A DNA stretch of 12,299 bases from positions 1-12,299 of the forward strand of contig DASUBV010000093.1 of NCBI GenBank assembly GCA_035763085.1, written 5' to 3'. The notes below the pieces were generated by a model. It saw only the letters and a program-made list of their open reading frames with translations, had not been told where the DNA came from and did no database searches. This document shows positions 6,760 through 12,299 of this stretch, one piece after another. Origin of the DNA: DASUBV01 sp035763085. GTDB taxonomy: Bacteria; Actinomycetota; Actinomycetes; Streptosporangiales; Streptosporangiaceae. The stretch's first letter is position 1, and the number at the start of each line of letters is the position of its first letter. The position numbers and the translations under genes were made by a program.

Positions 6760-7141
6760 CATCCCCGCATACTGCCCGGCCGGCTGCAGGGTCTGGTCGG
6801 GTGGCGGCATCCCGGTAGTCTCCCTGCCGGAAGAAGTCGATGTCGCTAATGTCCACCTGCTGCGCAGGGCACTTGACGCGGCTTGCCCCGGAGCAACGGT
6901 GATGGCCGTGGACATGACGAAAACGACTCTGTTCAGTGCCGCCGGCATGGGTGCCGTTGCCTCGGCCGCTAAGCGGCTGCACGGCGGCGGGGGCGAGCTG
7001 CTCCTGATCGTCGGGGACCCGCACGTTCGTCATGTCCTGGCGGCCGTCGGGTTCGACCGGCCGTTCCGCGTCTTCACCAGCCTGGCGGTGGCATTGGAGA
7101 CCGTCCGCGAGTCACGGCAGGTGTATCAGCAGGCCGCCTAG
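6707..7141 (+). CDS. STAS-domain protein (anti-sigma factor antagonist-like)
   Basis: 144 aa. ATG 6707 has AGAGAGGAAG just upstream. After a 30-residue leader with two Cys, the STAS fold is visible: GIPVVSLPEEVDVANVHLLRRAL (34-56), VMAVDMTKTTLFSAAGMGAVASAAKRL (65-91) and GELLLIVGDPHVRHVLAAVGF (96-116). In SpoIIAA-type antagonists the third strand ends in D-S-S-G, with the second Ser phosphorylated by an anti-sigma kinase. Here the aligned residues are S77-A78-A79-G80, so the phospho-acceptor is absent. It may act as a constitutive binder, or bind a ligand or partner without phosphorylation. It is last in the sigma operon, followed by a strong hairpin. Partner switching with an anti-sigma kinase encoded elsewhere remains possible. 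Confidence 0.88.
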   Translation: MTPGRQRLAPVPETAETDIPAYCPAGCRVWSGGGIPVVSLPEEVDVANVHLLRRALDAACPGATVMAVDMTKTTLFSAAGMGAVASAAKRLHGGGGELLLIVGDPHVRHVLAAVGFDRPFRVFTSLAVALETVRESRQVYQQAA

Positions 7142-7166
7142 CCTGCGACTTTGACGGCCACTCAGC

Positions 7167-7207
7167 GCGGCGGCCTCGTCAAGCACACCGAGGGGCGAGG
7201 CCGCCGC
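7167..7207 (+). terminator. Strong hairpin terminator after the STAS gene
   Basis: A perfect 12-bp inverted repeat, GCGGCGGCCTCG (7167-7178) with CGAGGCCGCCGC (7196-7207), and a 17-base loop, begins 26 bases after the stop of the STAS gene. No U-tract follows, as is usual for such hairpins in GC-rich actinomycetes. Confidence 0.75.
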
Positions 7208-7259
7208 GGGCTTGAACCGTCATTGTCTGTCGGCGCGCTGACCCGGGAGGTAACGGCCG

Positions 7260-7418
7260 ATGTTCTGGCATGACGCAGCGCGCCTCGCCATTCAGGCGGG
7301 CGTGCCGCTAGTCGCGGTCCGGGCACTCACCTGGCTCGTGGCACTGTTCGGCACCGACCGGCTGAGCAGGCGCGCGATGTTGCTGCTCCGCAGGAATCCG
7401 CCGGCGCTACCTGCGCGA
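7260..7418 (+). pseudogene. Small gene with intact start, 3' end apparently lost
   Basis: An ATG at 7260 with GGGAGG nine bases upstream opens a frame whose first ~49 codons look real. Residues 12-31 form a hydrophobic, membrane-like helix (AGVPLVAVRALTWLVALFGT), followed by a basic RRAMLLLRR stretch. From about 7407 the frame runs into the antisense of the VWA gene and stays open for some 1.8 kb only because of the GC bias, so that part is not a believable protein. The change coincides with the right-hand repeat (7407/7419-7445). I infer that the gene was cut at the junction, or that a frameshift hides its stop: the +1 frame ends at TGA 7432-7434. Function unknown; possibly a short membrane-associated protein. 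Confidence 0.5.
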
Positions 7419-8591
7419 CAGGTCCTCGCGCTGAGCCCAGGCGCCGATGTCGCCGCCGTCGATGGCGACGGCCAGCAGGTCGGGGAACGCATCCGGGGTA
7501 CACGCGAACGCCGGCACGCCCAGCTCGGCCAGGGCGGCCGCATTGTCCGCGTCGTAGGCCGGAGCCCCGTCGTCGGACAGCGCGAGCAGCGCGACAACCT
7601 GGACGCCGGCCGCGGTCATCGCCGCGACCCGGCTCAGCATCTGCTCCCGGACGCCGCCTTCGAGCAGGTCGGAGATGAGCACGAAGACCGAGTCCCGAAG
7701 CCGGGTGATCAGGGTCTGGCAGTAGGCGATGGCGCGGTTGATATCAGTGCCGCCGCCGAGTTGCACCCCGAACAGCGCGTCCACCGGGTCGGACAGTTTC
7801 TCGGTCAGGTCGGCTACCGCTGTGTCGAACACCACCAGCGAAGTCCGCACCGAGCGGATGGAGGCGAGCACCGCGCCGAACACCGAGGCGTAGACCACCG
7901 AGGAGGCCATCGAGCCGGACTGGTCGATGGCCAGGATGATGTCCCTGGCCACGATCTGCTGGCGGCGGCCGTAGCCGATCAGCCGCTCCGGGATGACCGT
8001 GCGGTGCTCGGGCTGGTAGCGGGACAGGTTGGCCGCGATGGTCTTGTTCCAGTCGATGTCGCGGGGCCGCGGGCGGCGGGTCCGGGCGGCCCGGCTGACG
8101 GCGCCGGTAACCGCGGACCGGGTGCGGGTGCGGATCCGCTTGTCGATCTCGGCGACGACGGCCCCGACGACCTGCCGCGCGGTCGCCTTGGTGGTCTCGG
8201 GCAGCACGCCATTCAGGCTGAGCAGCGTGCCAGCCAGGTGCACGTCCGGCTCGAGCGAGGCCAGCATCTCCGGTTCCAGCAGCAGCTCGTGCAGCCGCAG
8301 CCGGTCGATGGCGTCGCGCTGCAGGACCTGGACGACGCTGGAGGGGAAGTAGCTGCGGATGTCACCCAGCCAGCGGGCCACCGACGGGGCGGAGGCGCCC
8401 AGGCCGGCCGAGCGCTGCTGGCGGCCGCCGCGGCCGCGGCCCGCGCCGGGCCCGCCTTCATACAGGGCCGCCAGGGCGGCGTCGATGGCCTGGTCGCCCT
8501 GGCCCAGCGCCGGGCCGCCGCCCGGCTCGCCGAGCAGCAGCCGCCAGCGCCGCAGCCGCTCGGCCTCGCTGGCCTGGCCGGCGCCGGTCAC
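7407..8591 (-). CDS. VWA domain protein with intact MIDAS
   Basis: 394 aa from GTG 8591, which overlaps the stop of the DUF5682-like gene (GTGA). No ribosome binding site is needed if translation is coupled. Residues 1-70 are helical then Gly/Arg-rich. Residues 70-210 are a helical region typical of MoxR-associated VWA proteins. Residues 216-385 form the VWA domain with the metal site D223-x-S225-x-S227 in AIDQSGSM, T282 in GGGTDI and D308 in ISDLLEG. In MoxR-VWA pairs the VWA protein binds the client or partner through a metal ion and the AAA+ ATPase remodels it. A frame extending upstream to 9473 is only a shadow of the neighbour. The last codons overlap the right copy of the 27-bp repeat. 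Confidence 0.93.
   Translation of the reverse strand: MTGAGQASEAERLRRWRLLLGEPGGGPALGQGDQAIDAALAALYEGGPGAGRGRGGRQQRSAGLGASAPSVARWLGDIRSYFPSSVVQVLQRDAIDRLRLHELLLEPEMLASLEPDVHLAGTLLSLNGVLPETTKATARQVVGAVVAEIDKRIRTRTRSAVTGAVSRAARTRRPRPRDIDWNKTIAANLSRYQPEHRTVIPERLIGYGRRQQIVARDIILAIDQSGSMASSVVYASVFGAVLASIRSVRTSLVVFDTAVADLTEKLSDPVDALFGVQLGGGTDINRAIAYCQTLITRLRDSVFVLISDLLEGGVREQMLSRVAAMTAAGVQVVALLALSDDGAPAYDADNAAALAELGVPAFACTPDAFPDLLAVAIDGGDIGAWAQREDLSRR
7419..7445. repeat. Right copy of the 27-bp direct repeat
   Basis: Same orientation as 4985-5011, with one mismatch at 7439. It lies in the last codons of the minus-strand VWA gene (coding for GAWAQREDL). The antisense of the left copy, in the same phase, reads GARAQREDLARR and then a stop, so both copies resemble the C-terminus of the VWA protein. 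Confidence 0.8.
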
Positions 8592-10900
8592 CGGGCACCG
8601 CGCAGGATGGCCGCGACGGTCTGCAGCACGGCGGCGGCGCGCTGCTCGTCGGCTGGCTCCGCCGCGCGCACCGCGGGCGCCGCGGTGCTCAGGTGGCGCA
8701 CGGCGGTGCCCAGGTTGGCCCGCTCCCCGGCGGAGAACCCGGCGAAGGTCCGGCGCAGCAGCGGCAGCACGTCCAGGAAGTCCTGGTCGGGCAGCCCGGC
8801 CACCCAGTCGTCGAGCACGGCCAGCAGGTCCCGGTCGTGCACCAGGAGCAGCCCGCTGCCAGCCAGGAAGCCCTCCGCCCAGGCTGCCTTGTCGGCCGCA
8901 GTCGGGCCGACCGACAGGTGCGCGGCGAACCGCCCGGCGGCCTCGTCCTGGCTCAGCGCCTGGCTGTCGACCAGGATGCGGGTGACCCGGCCGGCCAGCA
9001 GGCCGTGCAGGTCCCGGCGGCGCGCCAGGCCGGCCAGCACGGCCAGCCATCGATCCCGGCCGGTCTCCCCCGCCGTCTGCGCGTACAGGCCGACGGCCGC
9101 GTGCACGGCGTCCAGCCGGGCCCGCATGGCGGCCGCGGCGTCGTCGGCCAGGCTGCTGACCGCGGCCGGCAGCCCGGCGCAGATCCGGACGATCAGCGCG
9201 CCGGCCACCTCGGCCAGGGCGCCGGTGTCGGTGCCGCGGACATCGCCGTAGCGCAGCGCGCGCACCAGCGCGGGCAGCGCCGCCATCAGCCGGCCGACGT
9301 CCCGGTCCCGCGCCGCCTTCTCGCCCAGCGCGGCCAGTACCGCGGGCAGCGCGCCGGGCAGGTCCGCCAGCAGCACGCCCTCCACCGCCGCGGTGACGGC
9401 CGGCAGCTCGCTGGCCGTGACGGCCCCGTCGGTGACCCGCGCGGCGGCCGCCGCGGCCACGGTGGTGCCCCACTGCGCCGCGTCGATGATCGCGACGGCC
9501 AGCTCCGGGCGCCAGCGCAGCGCCCAGGTCTCCCGGAACGTCCCGGTGGACTGCACAGTGTCCTCCGTGGCGGTGCCCCAGTCGATGCCCAGGATGGCCA
9601 GCCGGTGCAGCAGCGCGGACCGGCCGCGGTCGGTGTCCTTGCGCAGGTCCAGGGTGAGGCTGCGCTCCAGCGGGTCGATCTTCAGCCGGAGCGTCCTGGC
9701 CTGCGCCCGCAGGTCAGCCTCCAGCGGGACCAGGCCGGCGTCGTCCGGCACGGCGCCCAGCCGCTCGCCGACCACCAGGTCGGCGGTCACGAACCCGGCC
9801 GCCACCTCGTCGCCGTGGCACAGCACGGCGCGGGTCGCCTCGCTGACCTCGGCCAGCCCGGCCAGCGGCCGGCCGCGCAGCGCGGCCAGCGCCTCAGCCA
9901 GCCGGACCGCCTCGATGACATCCGCCGGGGACGCCGGCAGGTCGCGGGCCCGCAGCACGCCGGCGACCTGAGTCAGCCACCGGGCGACCGGGTGATCCGG
10001 GGCGGTGAACAGGTGGTGGTACCAGCCGGGCGAGGTGATGCCCGCGCCGTAGCCGGACGCCGCGGCGAGCCGCGAGTGGGTCCACGGCACCCAGGTCAGC
10101 GCGGTCTTGCGGCGCCGGGCCCCGCGCAGCACGGCGGCGTCGGCGGATGCCGCCGGCAGCTTGCCGGACAGCGCGGGCGCGTGCCAGGCCCCGCAGACCA
10201 CCGCGACCGTCCCGTCGGTCTGCTTCAGCGCCGCGCGCAGCACCTGGCGCATGTGCGCCTCGCGGCGGTCCTCGTCGCGCTGGCGGGCCGGCGGCCAGGG
10301 CGGCTGCCGGGTGCGCAGCTCGGTCATGGCCTCGGTCAGCGCCGCGAACGGCGGCTGGCCGTCCAGGCGGGACTCGATGACGTCGTCCCACCACCGCTCG
10401 GGGTCGTCATAGCCCGCCGCCCCGGCCAGCGCCGCGATCGGGTCCTCGCGCACGGCCTCGGCCTGGCCGGGATCGTCAGCGTCGTCCTCGTTATCGCTGT
10501 CCTCGTTATCGGTGCCCTCGCTGCCGCGGTCCTTGCTGGCGGTGTCCTCGCTCTCGGCTCCCTCGCTGCTGGCCTGGCGGGCGAGCACCATCGAAGCGGG
10601 CAGGTCGCAGAACCGGGCCGGGACGTCGTGGCCGGCCGCCCAGGCCAGCGCCTGCCACTCCGGGGAGAACACCGCGAACGGCCAGAACGCCGACAGGCGC
10701 GGCGCGTCCGCGGCGTAGGCCAGCAGCGCGACCGGCGGGCGCATGGCCGGGTCGGCGACCAGCGCCGGGTCCGCGTCGGCCGGCCCCTCGATGAGGATGA
10801 CGGCCGGCTTGACCCGGTCCAGCTCGGCCAGCACCGACCGGGCCGAGCCGGGCCCGTGATGCCGGATGCCCAGGACTGCCACCCGCCCGGCGGCTGTCAT
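8588..10900 (-). CDS. DUF5682 family protein (TraB/ChaN-like motifs)
   Basis: 770 aa. ATG 10900 overlaps the stop of the MoxR gene (ATGA) and has GAGG 7 bases upstream. The frame is open further upstream only as a shadow of that gene. The N-terminal domain carries LGIRHHGPGSAR (10-21), ILIEGPADAD (35-44) and VVCGAWHAPAL (234-244). These paired His/Glu motifs recall the TraB/ChaN/Tiki-like hydrolase group, so it may have metal-dependent hydrolytic activity (inference). A low-complexity acidic insert occupies 110-150. Residues 320-770 are mostly alpha-helical, Leu/Ala-rich repeats that may form a scaffold. It lies between the MoxR ATPase and VWA genes, as is usual for DUF5682. The biochemical function is unknown to me. 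Confidence 0.85.
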   Translation of the reverse strand: MTAAGRVAVLGIRHHGPGSARSVLAELDRVKPAVILIEGPADADPALVADPAMRPPVALLAYAADAPRLSAFWPFAVFSPEWQALAWAAGHDVPARFCDLPASMVLARQASSEGAESEDTASKDRGSEGTDNEDSDNEDDADDPGQAEAVREDPIAALAGAAGYDDPERWWDDVIESRLDGQPPFAALTEAMTELRTRQPPWPPARQRDEDRREAHMRQVLRAALKQTDGTVAVVCGAWHAPALSGKLPAASADAAVLRGARRRKTALTWVPWTHSRLAAASGYGAGITSPGWYHHLFTAPDHPVARWLTQVAGVLRARDLPASPADVIEAVRLAEALAALRGRPLAGLAEVSEATRAVLCHGDEVAAGFVTADLVVGERLGAVPDDAGLVPLEADLRAQARTLRLKIDPLERSLTLDLRKDTDRGRSALLHRLAILGIDWGTATEDTVQSTGTFRETWALRWRPELAVAIIDAAQWGTTVAAAAAARVTDGAVTASELPAVTAAVEGVLLADLPGALPAVLAALGEKAARDRDVGRLMAALPALVRALRYGDVRGTDTGALAEVAGALIVRICAGLPAAVSSLADDAAAAMRARLDAVHAAVGLYAQTAGETGRDRWLAVLAGLARRRDLHGLLAGRVTRILVDSQALSQDEAAGRFAAHLSVGPTAADKAAWAEGFLAGSGLLLVHDRDLLAVLDDWVAGLPDQDFLDVLPLLRRTFAGFSAGERANLGTAVRHLSTAAPAVRAAEPADEQRAAAVLQTVAAILRGAR
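10484..10573 (-). repeat. Six-unit 15-bp tandem repeat coding acidic pentapeptides
   Basis: Six consecutive 15-base units, best conserved at 10485-10514, where two units differ by one base. They encode residues 110-139 of the DUF5682-like protein as ASSEG, AESED, TASKD, RGSEG, TDNED and SDNED. The period keeps the frame, so unit number could vary between strains without breaking the gene. The segment is likely a flexible acidic linker. Confidence 0.75.
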
Positions 10901-11985
10901 CCGCTGACCTCGCGGCAGGCCCGGTAGAAGTCGGCCCAGTCGCGCCGCTCGCGGACGACCGCCTCCAGGTACTCGGTCCAGACCGTGGCGTCGGTCACCG
11001 GGTCCTTCACGATGGCGCCGACGATGCCGGCCGCCACGTCCGCGGGGCGCAGCACGCCGTCGCCGAAATGCGCGGCCAGCGCCATGCCGCCGGTGATCAC
11101 CGAGATCGCCTCGGCCGGCGACATCGTCGCCGACGGCGACTTGAGCTTGACCCGGCCGTCGGTGGTCGCCCCGGACCGCAGCTCGCGGAACACCGTGACC
11201 ACCCGGCGGATCTCCTCCAGCGCCGACGGCACCTCGGGCAGCGCCAGCGCCCGGCCGAGGTCGGCCACCCGGCGCACGACGATGTCCACCTCCTCCTGCT
11301 CGGTGGCCGGCAGCGGCAGCACGACGGTATTGAACCGGCGGCGCAGCGCCGAGGACAGCTCGTTGATGCCGCGGTCCCGGTCGTTGTCCGTCGCGATGAC
11401 GTTGAAGCCCCGCGCCGCCTGCACCTCGGTGCCCAGCTCCGGCACCGGCAGCGTCTTCTCCGACAGGATGGTGATCAGCGCGTCCTGGACGTCGGACGGG
11501 ATCCGGGTCAGCTCCTCGATCCGGGCGAGGGTCCCGGCCGCCATCGCGGTCATCACCGGCGAGCGGACCAGCGCGGCCAGGCTCGGGCCCTCGGCCAGCA
11601 GCCGGGCGTAGTTCCAGCCGTAGCGCAGCGCCTCCTCGGGCGTGCCGGCCGTGCCCTGGACGACGAGCGTGCTGTCGCCGGAGATCGCCGCGGCGAGGTG
11701 CTCGGACATCCAGGTCTTGGCCGTGCCGGGGACGCCGAGCAGCAGCAGCGCCCGGTCGGTGGCCAGCGTGGCCACGGCGAGCTCCACGAGCCGGCGGCGG
11801 CCGACGTACTTCGGCGTGATGGCGGTCCCGTCGGCCTCGCCGCCGAGGATGTACGTGGTCACCGCCCACGGGCTGAGCCGCCAGCGCGGCGGGCGCGGGC
11901 GGTCGTCGGCGCGCTCCAGCGCCGCGAGCTCGGCCGCGTAGGCCTGCTCGGCGTGGGGTCGCAGGAGTTCCGTCTGCGCGGTCAC
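10897..11985 (-). CDS. MoxR-type AAA+ ATPase
   Basis: 362 aa from GTG 11985, which overlaps the stop of the preceding gene (GTGA). The first ~45 residues are a helical extension. The AAA+ core has Walker A GVPGTAKT (84-91), a Walker B-like LARIEELTR (153-161) in which the usual Asp-Glu is Glu-Glu (E157-E158), sensor 1 in NVIATDNDRD (195-204) and an Arg cluster at 215-217 fitting the arginine finger. The lid is the C-terminal helical part. The IEELTR...DALITILSEK form is typical of the MoxR subgroup that accompanies DUF5682 and VWA genes. It should assemble into a hexamer in the cytosol and use ATP to remodel or load metals into a client recruited by the VWA protein. The client is not identifiable here. 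Confidence 0.95.
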   Translation of the reverse strand: MTAQTELLRPHAEQAYAAELAALERADDRPRPPRWRLSPWAVTTYILGGEADGTAITPKYVGRRRLVELAVATLATDRALLLLGVPGTAKTWMSEHLAAAISGDSTLVVQGTAGTPEEALRYGWNYARLLAEGPSLAALVRSPVMTAMAAGTLARIEELTRIPSDVQDALITILSEKTLPVPELGTEVQAARGFNVIATDNDRDRGINELSSALRRRFNTVVLPLPATEQEEVDIVVRRVADLGRALALPEVPSALEEIRRVVTVFRELRSGATTDGRVKLKSPSATMSPAEAISVITGGMALAAHFGDGVLRPADVAAGIVGAIVKDPVTDATVWTEYLEAVVRERRDWADFYRACREVSG

Positions 11986-12299
11986 GACAGCTCGCGCAGC
12001 ATGGCAGCCCGGGTCGCCAGGACGTCGCACAGCCGGACGATCGGCGCGCCGCCGGCCTCGATCAGCGCCTCGCACTCCGGCAGGACCGAGGGATCGAGCG
12101 CGTAGCCCAGCCAGGAGGGCGGGCGGTGCGCGGCGAGTTGCGCCACCACCGCGCGCGACAGCTCTGCGCCCCACGGCCCGGGCACCGCGGCGAGCCGGTC
12201 GAGCGGCAGCGTCGCGGCGAGCCGCTCGCGCTCCTCCTGCGGCAGGACGGCGAGCAGCGCCGGGTCGCGCGGCCACAGCACGCGCGCCCACTCCGCGTC
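11982..12299 (-). CDS. C-terminal part of a DUF5691-like protein (cut by window edge)
   Basis: The last 105 codons of a frame that enters from the right edge without a start in the window. An internal GTG at 12281 has no ribosome binding site, so I read it as coding rather than as a start. The fragment is Leu/Ala/Arg-rich and helical, with WPRDPALLAVLPQEERERL near its beginning and LCDVLATRAAMLREL at the end, preceded by a Pro-rich turn. This resembles the end of DUF5691 proteins, which commonly precede a MoxR ATPase, DUF5682 and VWA genes in actinomycetes, so the assignment leans on context. The overlap of its stop with the GTG of the ATPase gene shows one operon. The promoter is outside the window. 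Confidence 0.6.
   Translation of the reverse strand, partial: DAEWARVLWPRDPALLAVLPQEERERLAATLPLDRLAAVPGPWGAELSRAVVAQLAAHRPPSWLGYALDPSVLPECEALIEAGGAPIVRLCDVLATRAAMLRELS

Noticed and set aside
7446..9251. Continuation of the frame that starts at 7260
   Set aside because: Beyond the repeat it is antisense to the VWA and DUF5682-like genes and looks compositionally random. Only the first ~49 codons seem genuine.
8592..9473. N-terminal extension of the VWA gene to 9473
   Set aside because: Gly/Arg-rich shadow of the DUF5682-like gene. GTG 8591 with GTGA overlap is the natural start.
8693..10927. Long plus-strand open frame opposite the DUF5682-like gene
   Set aside because: Low-complexity Arg/Gly/Gln composition and lack of stops are explained by third-position GC of the opposite gene, which has motifs and coupled starts.
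10901..11869. N-terminal extension of the DUF5682-like gene to 11869
   Set aside because: It overlaps the whole MoxR core in another frame and has Gly/Arg-rich shadow composition. ATG 10900 has a ribosome binding site and ATGA coupling.
1..12299. tRNA, rRNA, CRISPR array, transposase or integrase
   Set aside because: I saw no cloverleaf-like sequence, spaced repeat array, or recombinase motif on either strand. The 15-bp tandem repeat at 10484-10573 is coding and has no spacers.

Overview
The window is very GC-rich. It uses GTG and ATG starts, packs genes with ATGA/GTGA/TGATG stop-start overlaps, and has almost no AT outside a few intergenic patches. With an ECF-type sigma factor, a STAS protein and a fused TrpE-TrpG, this points to a high-GC actinomycete (Streptomyces/Streptosporangiales-like). 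I cannot name the species.

Left part (1-3255). A non-coding lead-in is followed by a small secreted four-cysteine protein (331-897, +). It converges on a fused anthranilate synthase gene, trpEG (946-3108, -), and a 12-bp perfect hairpin at 905-933 probably terminates both. Upstream of trpEG the minus strand carries a 15-codon leader peptide with tandem Trp codons (3208-3255) and alternative hairpins. This is a classical ribosome-mediated trp attenuator.

Middle-left (3279-5000). A 67-aa DUF4177-like gene (-) faces away from a three-gene + operon: ArsR-type repressor, AHSA1/SRPBCC protein and RibD-C/DHFR-fold reductase. The ArsR promoter has a -10 seven bases before the ATG (leaderless mRNA) and an imperfect palindrome between -35 and -10, suggesting autorepression.

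Middle-right (5001-7406). A tightly overlapped + operon encodes a small unknown protein, an ECF-like sigma factor, a TPR/Sel1-like helical protein and a STAS protein with Ala at the usual phospho-Ser position. It ends at a strong hairpin (7167-7207). A further small gene starts at 7260 but loses its natural end. The whole segment lies between two direct copies of a 27-bp sequence (one mismatch; weaker match over 39 bp), one at each 3' end of the flanking genes. It may be an inserted cassette.

Right part (7407-12299, -). Four overlapping genes, read right to left, encode the end of a DUF5691-like protein, a MoxR-type AAA+ ATPase, a 770-aa DUF5682-like protein and a VWA/MIDAS protein. They form a MoxR-VWA chaperone-like operon whose substrate is unknown.
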